A stretch of DNA of 11,442 nucleotides. Origin: Flavobacteriaceae bacterium (GTDB taxonomy: Bacteria; Bacteroidota; Bacteroidia; Flavobacteriales; Flavobacteriaceae). Numbering within the stretch: position 1 is the first letter of the stretch; every line of letters starts with the position of its first letter. The notes beneath the pieces were generated by a model. That model was not told where the DNA came from and did not search any database. It saw only the letters and a list, made by a program, of their open reading frames with translations. Positions 1 through 7,733 of the stretch are shown here, piece by piece. The position numbers and the translations under genes are program-made. The DNA is taken from the NCBI GenBank assembly GCA_020347545.1, contig CP070731.1, positions 1,826,415 through 1,837,856 of the forward strand, in the 5' to 3' direction.

Positions 1-380
1 TTGCCCGATCTTTTATTTATACAACCGCCCTGTCACCGCATGCTGTTTACTCCATCAAAAATGCTTTTACATTATTGCCCGAAAGTAGTGCCCCTGAAAG
101 GCTTCATAGGAATATATCCCATTTTAAAGCACAAATGATCCATTTTCATCTTGAGGACTTTTTTATTAAAAGTGACAGTCCTATTCAAAGTGCCATCTTT
201 GAATCTCCCTCAAAAGTCAAGGAAATTTCTGCCAGACTGGAGGAAAAAGGATTTGATGCCAAACCTATATTGAGCCCCACGGTTCCCAAAGGTCAGGAAC
301 GCATAAGATTCTGTCTTCACAGTTATAATACTCCCGATCAGATTCAGGAAATTCTTTTTTTATTGAGTACTTTTGTGTAG
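1..380 (+). CDS. bioF: 8-amino-7-oxononanoate synthase (KAPA synthase), C-terminal part
   Basis: This is the 3' third of bioF, open from the left edge of the window (codons start at base 3), giving 125 visible residues; a full protein is about 380. BioF is a PLP enzyme of the alpha-oxoamine synthase family that condenses pimeloyl thioester with L-alanine to give KAPA, the first step of the biotin ring pathway, in the cytosol. The fragment starts with ARSFIYTTALSPHAV, the conserved stretch just after the PLP lysine (which lies outside the window). It ends with the family's C-terminal small-domain pattern (PILSPTVPKG, then QERIRFCLHS), whose RIR segment corresponds to the substrate-carboxylate arginine region. 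An internal ATG at 75 is not the start, because the homology runs upstream without a break. bioD begins 17 bases after the stop, which supports an operon. Confidence 0.95.
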   Translation, partial: ARSFIYTTALSPHAVYSIKNAFTLLPESSAPERLHRNISHFKAQMIHFHLEDFFIKSDSPIQSAIFESPSKVKEISARLEEKGFDAKPILSPTVPKGQERIRFCLHSYNTPDQIQEILFLLSTFV

Positions 381-397
381 AATTTTCTCAGTACCCT

Positions 398-1018
398 ATG
401 AATAAATATTTTATCACCGGAATAGGAACCGATGTAGGTAAAACCGTTGTGTCTGCTATAGTTACAGAGGCATTGGAAGCGGATTACTGGAAACCTGTTC
501 AGGCAGGAGAATTACAACATACTGATACACATAGCGTGATGGATCTGATCTCAAATTCAAAATCCAGGGCACATGATCATTCTTATGCCCTTAAGACTCC
601 CATGAGCCCTCACGCGGCAGCCGAAATCGATAAGATTCATATTAATATTGATACTATTATTGAACCGGAAACGGCAAACCATCTGGTCATCGAAGGAGCC
701 GGGGGACTCTTGGTACCTTTGAACCAGAAGGATACAATCATCGATTTGATCAAAAAGGATTATAAGGTCATCCTTGTAAGTAGGCATTACCTGGGTAGTA
801 TAAATCACACCTTATTGAGTATCAATGAATTAAGAAGAAGAGGTTTAGAGATAGCTGGAGTAATATTTAATGGGGATGAGCATCCTTCCACAGAGAATAT
901 CATAAAAGATATTGGCAAAGTAGAGGTGCTGGGAAGAATTAATGAGGAACCTGTTTTGAATAAATCGGTTATCAGGAGTTATGCAAATTTGTTTAAATCA
1001 AGACTTGAAACCATATAA
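398..1018 (+). CDS. bioD: Dethiobiotin synthetase
   Basis: BioD is a cytosolic ATP-dependent enzyme that closes the ureido ring of dethiobiotin from DAPA, CO2 and ATP. The 206-residue protein starts with MNKYFITGIGTDVGKT, the family's P-loop, with Lys15 and Thr16 as the ATP-binding residues. KPVQAGE at residues 32-38 is the conserved segment around the second active-site lysine (Lys32), and EGAGGLLVPL is the conserved glycine-rich motif that follows the DAPA-binding region. The length is slightly below the about 225 residues of the E. coli enzyme. The stop codon overlaps the bioA start by one base (TAATG at 1016-1020), a typical sign of translational coupling. No clear Shine-Dalgarno sequence precedes the ATG, as is usual in Bacteroidota. 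Confidence 0.96.
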   Translation: MNKYFITGIGTDVGKTVVSAIVTEALEADYWKPVQAGELQHTDTHSVMDLISNSKSRAHDHSYALKTPMSPHAAAEIDKIHINIDTIIEPETANHLVIEGAGGLLVPLNQKDTIIDLIKKDYKVILVSRHYLGSINHTLLSINELRRRGLEIAGVIFNGDEHPSTENIIKDIGKVEVLGRINEEPVLNKSVIRSYANLFKSRLETI

Positions 1019-2283
1019 TGAATCTAAGAGATAGGGACAGGAAGCATCTTTGGCATCCTTTAACCCAACATAAACTGCACCCGGAACATCTCCCTGTGGT
1101 AAAAGCGAATGGAGTTTGGTTGCACGATGAAGAGGGAAACAAATACATTGATGGAATATCAAGTTGGTACACGTGTATGTACGGACATAGTAATCCTGCA
1201 ATTATTTCAAGGGTCAAGGAACAGCTGGATATATTGGATCAGGTTGTGTTTAGCGGGTTTACACACCCTCCCGCCATAGCTTTATCAGAAAAGCTTATGA
1301 CGATCCTGCCTTCCAACATGTCTAAGATCTTTTTTTCGGATAACGGTTCAACTTCGGTTGATGTGGCGATAAAAATGTCTTTACAATATCACTTTAATAA
1401 AGGAAGGAAGAAACAACGGGTTGTTGCGCTGGATAATGCCTTTCACGGGGATACTTTTGGTGCCATGTCTGTTTCAGGATTGTCTGTTTACAATGGTCCA
1501 TTTGAAGAATTTTTATTGAGTGTAGACAGAATTGCTGTTCCCGATGCGCATAATATTACCAGTGTCTTGCATGATTTTCAGGCTTTGCTCGATACAGGGG
1601 AGGTTGCGGCATTTATTTATGAGCCTCTGGTGCAGGGTGCTGCGGCAATGCACATGTATCACGAGGAGCATTTGGAAGCCTTGTTGGATATGGCGGTAAA
1701 AGCCGATGTTTTGACCATTGCAGATGAGGTGATGACAGGATTTGGTAAAACAGGCAGGAATTTCGCCTCAGAGTATCTGGAAATTCAACCGGATATTATG
1801 TGTCTTTCAAAGTCTTTGACAGCTGGTGTTGCACCCATGGCCCTGACGACCTGCTCAGAGAAAGTTTACGATGCCTTTTATGACGATGAGATCAGTAAAG
1901 GTTTTTTTCACGGGCATACCTATTCCGCCAATCCCCTGGCTTGTACTGCAGCCTTGGCAGGTATAGAACTCCTTATCTCTAAAGAAATACAAGAGTCAAT
2001 CCAAAGAATTAACGCACGTCACCTGGAATTTGAAAGACGAATTGACGGACATGAAAAGGTGTCCGGTACACGTGTGACGGGTGTAATTTTAGCTATGGAT
2101 ATTGATGTTAAAATGGATAGATACGGGAAGTTAAGAGATAAACTTTATAGTTTTTTCATGGGACATGGTGTTTTTCTGAGGCCTTTGGGAAACACGGTGT
2201 ATACACTTCCACCTTACGTTATTTCAGATCAGGAACTGGATAAGATATATGAGGTAATGGAAAAATGTTTGGAAATAGTTTGA
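1018..2283 (+). CDS. bioA: Adenosylmethionine-8-amino-7-oxononanoate aminotransferase (DAPA synthase)
   Basis: BioA is a class III PLP aminotransferase that converts KAPA to 7,8-diaminopelargonate (DAPA), usually with S-adenosylmethionine as amino donor. The 421-residue length fits (E. coli about 429). Visible motifs are HLWHPLTQ near the N-terminus, SSWY at 48-51, FHGDTFGAMSV from Phe142, IADEVMTGFGKTG ending near 246, the PLP lysine Lys265 in LSKSLTAG, FHGHTYSANPLACTAA, and Arg388 in LRPLGN. Compared with my recollection of E. coli BioA, three substrate-pocket residues differ: Tyr17 is Leu15, Tyr144 is Phe142 and Arg253 is Lys244. Asp147 (here Asp145), Lys274 (Lys265) and Arg391 (Arg388) are kept. 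HPLTQ seems common in Bacteroidota BioA, so it is probably a lineage trait rather than damage. Whether the amino donor is SAM or another compound cannot be read from the sequence. The start overlaps the bioD stop, and the next gene begins one base after the bioA stop. Confidence 0.95.
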   Translation: MNLRDRDRKHLWHPLTQHKLHPEHLPVVKANGVWLHDEEGNKYIDGISSWYTCMYGHSNPAIISRVKEQLDILDQVVFSGFTHPPAIALSEKLMTILPSNMSKIFFSDNGSTSVDVAIKMSLQYHFNKGRKKQRVVALDNAFHGDTFGAMSVSGLSVYNGPFEEFLLSVDRIAVPDAHNITSVLHDFQALLDTGEVAAFIYEPLVQGAAAMHMYHEEHLEALLDMAVKADVLTIADEVMTGFGKTGRNFASEYLEIQPDIMCLSKSLTAGVAPMALTTCSEKVYDAFYDDEISKGFFHGHTYSANPLACTAALAGIELLISKEIQESIQRINARHLEFERRIDGHEKVSGTRVTGVILAMDIDVKMDRYGKLRDKLYSFFMGHGVFLRPLGNTVYTLPPYVISDQELDKIYEVMEKCLEIV

Positions 2284-2284
2284 T

Positions 2285-3442
2285 ATGAGAGAAAGGATAT
2301 CTATTGTCTCTATGGCCTCCATTTCAGCCCTGGGAAAGGGTGAGGAACAGATCTGGCAACAGTATAAAAGTGGAAAATCTTTGATCCGGGAAGAAAATTT
2401 TGAAAAATTCCCGGCACTGGTCAGTGGACTCAGTATCGAGCTGAGAAAGGAAATCAATGAACTAAAAAACACCAAGCACTACAAAGATCTTGATGCTTCG
2501 GTCCTCATGGCCATTTATTGTTCAAGACTGGCTTATCAAAAAGTGGCTTGGGCTAACAAGGAGTTCGGCGTCAACATAGGTTCTTCAAGAGGGGCTACAG
2601 GTCTTTTTGAAAAGTATCATGAAGAATTTTTACGAAGTGATAAAGGAAGGGTAAACACCCTGAGTTCACCAACTACAACCTTGGGAAACATTTCTTCATG
2701 GGTGGGACACGATTTGCACAACATGGGCCCGGTCATCAGCCATTCCATAGCATGTTCCACTGCTTTGCACGGGGTTCTGAACGGGATCGCATGGATCAAC
2801 AGCGGGATGAGTGAATACTTTATTGCGGGCGGGAGTGAAGCCTCCAATACCCCTTTTACGCTCGCCCAGATGAAAGCCTTAAAAATTTATGCCAAGTCCG
2901 TTGAAGAGTTTCCTTGCAGGAGCCTTGATATGAACAAGAAATCCAATACGATGGTACTTGGAGAGGCAGCTGCCGTATTCTGTCTTGAGAAAGGAGAAAA
3001 TCAAAACAGGCTCGCTTATATTTCAGGCATCGGTTATGCCACTGAACCTTTGAAACACAATATTTCAATCTCCACCAACGCCGATTGTTTTCAGCGTTCG
3101 ATGAAAATGGCATTAAACGGAATTGACGCATCAGAAGTTGATGTTATCGTGATGCACGCCCCAGGGACGATTAAGGGAGATAGTTCTGAGTATAATGCCA
3201 TCCTTAAGGTTTTTGGCACGGGTCATCCGGCTCTGACTTCAAATAAATGGATTATTGGTCATTCACTGGGGGCATCGGGAGGAATGAGCCTAGAAATGGC
3301 CCTATTGATGATGAAAAATCAGGAGTTCATCGGTTTGCCTTTTGGCAGTTTTAAATCAGAACCAAATCAGATCAGAAAAGTGATGATAAATGCAGTGGGG
3401 TTTGGAGGAAATGCGGTCAGTGTTTTACTTTCTTTAGATTAA
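2285..3442 (+). CDS. FabF-like beta-ketoacyl synthase within the biotin operon
   Basis: This 385-residue protein belongs to the thiolase-fold condensing enzymes of the KAS I/II type, which join an acyl thioester to malonyl-ACP by decarboxylation. The Cys-His-His triad appears complete: Cys157 in HSIACSTALHG, His291 in VMHAPGTIKGD (family HGTGT region) and His326 in WIIGHSLGASGG, with Lys321 five residues before it as in FabF. It diverges from housekeeping FabF (about 412 residues): the N-terminal half is shorter, the His291 loop reads HAPGT instead of HGTGT/HGTST, and the C-terminal FGGTN motif reads FGGNA (373-377). No ACP or ketoreductase domain is fused to it. It begins one base after bioA and is followed by bioB, so it almost certainly acts with the biotin genes. 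I infer a part in building or priming the pimeloyl chain. It is distinct from BioZ, which is of the KAS III type. The function is not proven. Confidence 0.85.
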   Translation: MRERISIVSMASISALGKGEEQIWQQYKSGKSLIREENFEKFPALVSGLSIELRKEINELKNTKHYKDLDASVLMAIYCSRLAYQKVAWANKEFGVNIGSSRGATGLFEKYHEEFLRSDKGRVNTLSSPTTTLGNISSWVGHDLHNMGPVISHSIACSTALHGVLNGIAWINSGMSEYFIAGGSEASNTPFTLAQMKALKIYAKSVEEFPCRSLDMNKKSNTMVLGEAAAVFCLEKGENQNRLAYISGIGYATEPLKHNISISTNADCFQRSMKMALNGIDASEVDVIVMHAPGTIKGDSSEYNAILKVFGTGHPALTSNKWIIGHSLGASGGMSLEMALLMMKNQEFIGLPFGSFKSEPNQIRKVMINAVGFGGNAVSVLLSLD

Positions 3443-3483
3443 TACATCAGGTTTCCTTATTTTTGGCTTTTAAAATTCTATCC

Positions 3484-4572
3484 ATGAAGACATATTCCAA
3501 AGAAGATATAATCGAAATTTACAACAGGCCATTGATGCAATTGGTCTATGATGCCGCTACGGTGCATAGAGAAAATCATGATCCTTCAAAGATTCAGGTA
3601 AGTACCTTGATATCGATCAAAACAGGCGGTTGTCCGGAAGATTGTGGATACTGTCCTCAGGCGGCTCGTTATCACACTCAGATTGAGAAAAATGACCTTC
3701 TTCCTTATGACACGGTTATAAATCTTGCCAAAAGAGCCAAAAACAACGGATCTTCAAGGGTTTGTATGGGTGCGGCATGGCGTAACGTCAAAGAAGGGGA
3801 AGACTTTGAGAATGTCTTAAAAATGGTCAGAGGAATAAGTGATCTGAATATGGAGGTTTGCTGTACATTGGGGATGGTAACAGAAAGTCAGGCTACCCGA
3901 TTGGCAGAGGCAGGATTGCATTATTACAATCACAATTTAGACACTTCAGAAGAATATTATAAGGAAGTGATTTCAACCAGAGGATATGAGGATCGTCTTC
4001 AGACGCTTGATAATGTAAGAAAAAGTGCTCTAAAGGTTTGCTCCGGAGGAATTATTGGTATGGGAGAAAGTATAGAGGACAGGGCAGGCATGTTGCTCAG
4101 TCTTTCAAGACTAGAACCGCAACCAGAGTCAGTTCCAATCAATGCCCTGGTGGCAGTGGAGGGTACCCCTTTGGAAGAGCAGCAGGTTGTTCCCGTTTAT
4201 GACGTGGTACGTATGATAGCAACGACCCGAATTGTAATGCCAAAGACCACGGTCAGGTTATCGGCCGGTAGAACTGAAATGAGTTCAGAGGGCCAGGCTT
4301 TGTGCTTTATGGCAGGTGCCTCTTCAATTTTCGCGGGGGAGAAGTTATTGACAACTCCGAATCCGGGAGAGGATAAAGACGCACAAATGTTCCAAACACT
4401 TGGGTTGACTCCCACTGAAAAGAAAAAAGATAACAAGGGTAAATTCAAGATCAGAAAATCACTTGTTGAAGCTGAAGGACAAAAATGGAGCAGGCCGGGA
4501 CATGTCATAGAAAGGAATGTACAGGCCACGGAAAAAGCCAAAGAAATTCGCAAGGCCATAAAAGAACAATAA
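3484..4572 (+). CDS. bioB: Biotin synthase (radical SAM)
   Basis: BioB inserts sulfur into dethiobiotin to form biotin, using SAM, a [4Fe-4S] cluster and a sacrificial [2Fe-2S] cluster, in the cytosol. The 362-residue protein has the radical SAM signature GGCPEDCGYCPQ with Cys50, Cys54 and Cys57. The ligands expected for the [2Fe-2S] cluster are Cys94 (RVCMGAAWR), Cys126 (MEVCCTLGM), Cys186 (KVCSGGIIGMGE) and Arg258 (TVRLSAGRTEM), matching the E. coli set Cys97/Cys128/Cys188/Arg260. YNHNLDTS, seen after the second cysteine, is also typical. I chose the ATG at 3484 because BioB proteins begin near this point; a TTG seven codons upstream (3463) would add a non-conserved tail. The charged lysine-rich C-terminus is ordinary. 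It is the last gene of the operon, about 41 bases after the ketoacyl synthase and convergent with the next gene. Confidence 0.96.
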   Translation: MKTYSKEDIIEIYNRPLMQLVYDAATVHRENHDPSKIQVSTLISIKTGGCPEDCGYCPQAARYHTQIEKNDLLPYDTVINLAKRAKNNGSSRVCMGAAWRNVKEGEDFENVLKMVRGISDLNMEVCCTLGMVTESQATRLAEAGLHYYNHNLDTSEEYYKEVISTRGYEDRLQTLDNVRKSALKVCSGGIIGMGESIEDRAGMLLSLSRLEPQPESVPINALVAVEGTPLEEQQVVPVYDVVRMIATTRIVMPKTTVRLSAGRTEMSSEGQALCFMAGASSIFAGEKLLTTPNPGEDKDAQMFQTLGLTPTEKKKDNKGKFKIRKSLVEAEGQKWSRPGHVIERNVQATEKAKEIRKAIKEQ

Positions 4573-4633
4573 GGGGCTGAACCAATAGAGCTATATTGTC
4601 TTAGATCGATGTTAGGATCCGGCTCAGGAACGC

Positions 4634-6499
4634 TCAATCAGAAGAAACCCTTATAAAACCTCTGTAGGTACCCAGGTAAAAACTATTCTGAGGCCCAAAA
4701 GTAAAAGTTCCCCAAATATTGTTGAACACTTTACGATCATAATGTTTGTTGCCCAATGATCCCGCTTTCATAAATAAATTGATATTGTCTTTAAAGGTTC
4801 CTTTTTCAAAATAAAGTTTTGATTTCAGGACGCGTAAACCTGTTTTAAAATCAATACCTGTAACCTGCCAGTCACGATGTTCCTTTTGACTTTTTTCATC
4901 TTCTCTATTATACACATAGAGCATTCCCGTTTTTGTTGAAAGCTTGGGGGTTGCCGTCTTACAATCATAGACTCCGCTCTTAGGCCATCCCTCAACTTTT
5001 TCAAACTTTCCGGTTTCTTTGTTCAGATCAAACCGCATTATTCCGCCAGGTGTAGGGTTCACCTTGAAAGGATCTGTATAACCATAGGTATTGGCTACGA
5101 TATAGGTATCTTCGTAAGCCACTGCTGAATTTTCCACGGCACTCCCGTTATCACCAAATAGCGGCAGTTTACTCACGAGTTCCCCCGTATCCTGTCTAAA
5201 GATGAGTAAATTTATTTTTCCTTCAGCATTATCACATATTCCTACATACCGATCGTCCATAAGTGTCGGGGTAGTACCACTTCCCGCATTGAGGTGCCCA
5301 GGTTTTTTCAACATTTCGTTATCATAAACAAGATCTCCGTCTTTAAAGGATTCTGCCCATTTTGGATCTAGTTCGATCTGCTTATTTTCTTCGTTGAACC
5401 TCAATTTATAAAGGGCAATATTTGAAACGATATAAACCCCGTCTTTACCTACCGAAAATGAATTTTGAATTTCTTCATGAGTGTCTTTGTCTATTTTTAA
5501 AGCTGTTCTTATCTTACCCCGGGCTTCCGGATTAATGCTGTCTTTATGCATGTACGGCATTAATTTTTCAACCTCTGCCAAGGACTGAGGATAGTGCTTT
5601 TTAATTTTTTCTTCTAATTGATAATAGCCAATAAATGTGGAATAAACTTTAGGACAGCCGTCTTTTGTCTTATCTTTTCTATGAATTAATCCAACGACCC
5701 CTTGTCTTGAAGTGAACCAGATGTTTCCGTTTACATCCGGCATCAATGCAGTCAATTGATTCAATCTGTCTTTTTCGGACAAATGAGGTTCAACCAGGTT
5801 TCCTGCTTCGATCTGCGGTTTTAAATTGATCGATTCCACCTCCTTCACAAGTTTACGATCTTTTACGGTTACTCTTAAAATATTATTGATGGCACCCGGA
5901 ATATAAATTCTGTTTTTGTTCGAGATGTATGAATATGCACCTCCGGCGGTATTACTGAATATCTTTCCCCGGCCTTTTTTACCCGCCAGTTCAAAGGCGG
6001 AACTTCCACGCCCGGGAACAGGTAAATAATCCAGTACTTTTATAGTATCCTTGATATCCAAAAGTAATAATGTTGTATTTGCCCTTCCAAATGAAAGGGT
6101 AGCCATAGTGCTGTCATTGATAAAAGCGAACGTAGGGCACATCCCTGAGAAATCGCCACCTTTTTGCTTTACATGAAAATATTGGACTCTTGGGTTTTTT
6201 AAGGTAGGGCCTGGCCTGTTAGAGACATCGGATGACCTTGGGCCTTCATGCATGGCAGCCGTGTACCCCATTTTCATATATGGATGTTCCCATTTGGGCT
6301 GTAATTTCAAAGGTTCCGGGATAACTTGTTTTCCGTCGGTATGATTCAACCATTCCGGATACCATGAAATATCAAGTTTACCAAACTTTGCCTCGTACTG
6401 AAATTCCTTTACAGGACTCATATTTTTTACGGAGCAGGCTTTTTGGCCATTCAACTTATAAAAGGATAATGATATGCAAATGATCAGAAAAATTCTCAT
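4634..6499 (-). CDS. Secreted protein of unknown function, probable beta-propeller
   Basis: I do not recognise a named family for this 621-residue protein. Residues 1-18 form a Sec signal peptide (basic Arg2, a hydrophobic core, then LNGQ with likely cleavage near Gly18/Gln19), so export to the periplasm or beyond is expected. Cys22 does not sit in a lipobox. The mature part has recurrent strand-like blocks of the kind seen in beta-propellers of the PQQ/SMP-30/NHL type, for example NGNIWFTSRQGVVGLI, GKDGVYIVSNIALYKL, GKINLLIFRQDTGELV, EDTYIVANTYGY and NSFYLGTYRGFIRV. There is no C-terminal sorting domain: the protein ends shortly after the last strand. No catalytic motif was identified. It stands alone, convergent with bioB (61 bases between stops) and divergent from the DUF2461 gene (147 bases). 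I found no convincing promoter motif upstream. The coding call is firm; the fold is inference. Confidence 0.85.
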   Translation of the reverse strand: MRIFLIICISLSFYKLNGQKACSVKNMSPVKEFQYEAKFGKLDISWYPEWLNHTDGKQVIPEPLKLQPKWEHPYMKMGYTAAMHEGPRSSDVSNRPGPTLKNPRVQYFHVKQKGGDFSGMCPTFAFINDSTMATLSFGRANTTLLLLDIKDTIKVLDYLPVPGRGSSAFELAGKKGRGKIFSNTAGGAYSYISNKNRIYIPGAINNILRVTVKDRKLVKEVESINLKPQIEAGNLVEPHLSEKDRLNQLTALMPDVNGNIWFTSRQGVVGLIHRKDKTKDGCPKVYSTFIGYYQLEEKIKKHYPQSLAEVEKLMPYMHKDSINPEARGKIRTALKIDKDTHEEIQNSFSVGKDGVYIVSNIALYKLRFNEENKQIELDPKWAESFKDGDLVYDNEMLKKPGHLNAGSGTTPTLMDDRYVGICDNAEGKINLLIFRQDTGELVSKLPLFGDNGSAVENSAVAYEDTYIVANTYGYTDPFKVNPTPGGIMRFDLNKETGKFEKVEGWPKSGVYDCKTATPKLSTKTGMLYVYNREDEKSQKEHRDWQVTGIDFKTGLRVLKSKLYFEKGTFKDNINLFMKAGSLGNKHYDRKVFNNIWGTFTFGPQNSFYLGTYRGFIRVSSD

Positions 6500-6646
6500 T
6501 TTTTAGTTGGTTTCTTGAGGTTTCCATTAAAGGATACTAAATAAAGTTCGTACAATTTATAAAAAATATCTTACTAAGGGATAATATCAATAGGAGTAGG
6601 GCAGAAGAATATTTTTTGTATTTTAAGATCTTTAAAATGAGTTCAT

Positions 6647-7312
6647 ATGGCATTTTTCACCCCTGATTATCTCGAATTTTTTAAAGAACTGGCAGCAAAT
6701 AACAACAAAGAATGGTTCGATGAGAATCGAAAAAGATACGAAACTGTAGTCCGGGAACCCTTCAAGGAATTTATAACCTTACTTATTGCTGAACTAGGCA
6801 AAGGTGACGAGTCCCTTGGATTATCGGCAAAAGATGCCATCTTCAGGATTAATAGGGATATCAGGTTTTCTAAAGATAAAACCCCTTACAAACTTCAAAA
6901 TTCAGCAATCTTGTCAAAGGAAGGAAGGAAGAACAAAAATTATCCGGGAATATATTTGGAATTCGGACCCGAAAGACTGGCTTTTTACGGAGGAATTTAC
7001 ATGCCTGATTCCAAGCAGACCTTAAAAGTACGTTCTTTTTTTAAAGCACATGCCAGGGAACTTCAATCACTTTTATCGGATAAAAATTTTAAACATGATT
7101 TTGGTGAGATTCACGGGGAAAAAAGTAAAAGAATCCCCAAGGAACTTCAGGAAGAGGCAAAATCCCAGCCATTGATTATGAATAAGCAATGGTATTATTA
7201 CAAGGAATTATCGCCGGAAATAATCTTGAGTGAAGATCTTCTTGATACAATATTAGACCTGGATGCCAAATCCCGGCCCATGAAGGAATTTTTAATCCGT
7301 GCAATTAGTTAA
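6647..7312 (+). CDS. DUF2461 (TIGR02453) family protein
   Basis: This 221-residue cytosolic protein belongs to the conserved family DUF2461, whose function is unknown. Family features seen are the opening FFTPDYLEFFKELAANNNKEWFDENR, the central block FRINRDIRFSKDKTPYKLQ (about residues 65-83), the segment YPGIYLEFGPERLAFYGGIYMPD that follows it, and a C-terminal PLIMNKQWYYYKEL region. The length is typical of the family. There is no signal peptide or membrane segment. The ATG at 6647 fits the family N-terminus; another ATG at 6637 is out of frame and meets a stop within ten codons. The next gene starts five bases after its stop, so the two are probably translated from one message. Confidence 0.9.
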   Translation: MAFFTPDYLEFFKELAANNNKEWFDENRKRYETVVREPFKEFITLLIAELGKGDESLGLSAKDAIFRINRDIRFSKDKTPYKLQNSAILSKEGRKNKNYPGIYLEFGPERLAFYGGIYMPDSKQTLKVRSFFKAHARELQSLLSDKNFKHDFGEIHGEKSKRIPKELQEEAKSQPLIMNKQWYYYKELSPEIILSEDLLDTILDLDAKSRPMKEFLIRAIS

Positions 7313-7317
7313 GACTT

Positions 7318-7716
7318 ATGGAAAGAATTAAAAGATATAAGGATTTTTATCAATTTTATTTAGCGGAACACAGTGATAAGACTTGTAGGATCTTGCATTT
7401 TACAGGAACCTTTCTGGTGTTTGTGCTTGTGTTTTTAGCCGTGTTTTCAAACAGGCCCGTTTTATGGATTCTCGTACCTGTAGTGGGGTACGGATTTGCC
7501 TGGGTAGGACATTATTTTTTTGAAAAGAACAAACCTGCCACATTTAAGTATCCTTTATGGAGCCTTGTTTCCGATTTTAAAATGTTTTTTGAACTACTTA
7601 CGGGCCAACTGCCATTTGACGGAGCCAAGGGCCGATCCAAGGTCGGATTCAAGGACGGGGCCGGGGCCGGGGATGGGTCGAATGAAGAAATCAAGGATAC
7701 CGGGATTGATAGATAA
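7318..7716 (+). CDS. DUF962 / Mpo1-like small membrane protein
   Basis: The 132-residue protein matches the DUF962 (Mpo1-like) family. Yeast Mpo1 is an iron-dependent dioxygenase of 2-hydroxy fatty acids in alpha-oxidation; the bacterial members are hardly studied, so lipid oxidation is only a guess here. Visible family features are YQFYLAEHSD (His18), CRILHFTGT (His27), two hydrophobic helices at about 28-43 and 47-64, then GHYFFEKNKPAT (His65, Glu69) and YPLWSLVSDFKMF. These histidines are the likely metal ligands. The recognisable domain ends near residue 100. The last 30 residues are a hydrophilic, glycine- and lysine-rich tail with a period of about four residues (AKGR, SKVG, FKDG, AGAG), encoded by an unusually GC-rich repeat. 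It is probably co-transcribed with the DUF2461 gene just upstream. Confidence 0.85.
   Translation: MERIKRYKDFYQFYLAEHSDKTCRILHFTGTFLVFVLVFLAVFSNRPVLWILVPVVGYGFAWVGHYFFEKNKPATFKYPLWSLVSDFKMFFELLTGQLPFDGAKGRSKVGFKDGAGAGDGSNEEIKDTGIDR
7625..7660 (+). repeat. Degenerate 12-base tandem repeat in the 3' end of the DUF962 gene
   Basis: Three adjoining 12-base units can be read: CCAAGGGCCGAT, CCAAGGTCGGAT and TCAAGGACGGGG. They keep the core CAAGG and stay in frame, giving the four-residue period of the protein tail. A fourth partial copy (TCAAGGATACCG) may lie at 7691. The array is in a hydrophilic tail outside the conserved domain, so it may vary in length between strains. Confidence 0.7.
7657..7677 (+). 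other. Potential G-quadruplex motif
   Basis: Four G-runs (4, 4, 4 and 3 guanines) lie on the + strand at 7657-7660, 7663-7666, 7669-7672 and 7675-7677, each separated by only two bases (CC, CC, AT). This meets the usual pattern for a compact four-stranded G structure. It stands out strongly against the A+T-rich surroundings. It lies on the coding strand, so the mRNA could fold as well. The intervening CC pairs could instead form GGCC hairpins, so folding is uncertain. Confidence 0.55.
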
Positions 7717-7733
7717 ATCCATTTTCTCAAAAT

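Noticed and set aside
3463..3483. TTG start seven codons upstream of bioB
   Set aside because: The ATG at 3484 matches the usual BioB N-terminus and the upstream residues show no conservation pattern.
4573..4633. Possible terminator between convergent bioB and the secreted-protein gene
   Set aside because: No stable stem followed by a T-run could be drawn in these 61 bases.
6500..6646. Promoters for the divergent secreted-protein gene and DUF2461 gene
   Set aside because: TATTTTTTG at 6610-6618 resembles TAnnTTTG but has one base too many and no upstream TTTG at the right distance; nothing better was found on the - strand.
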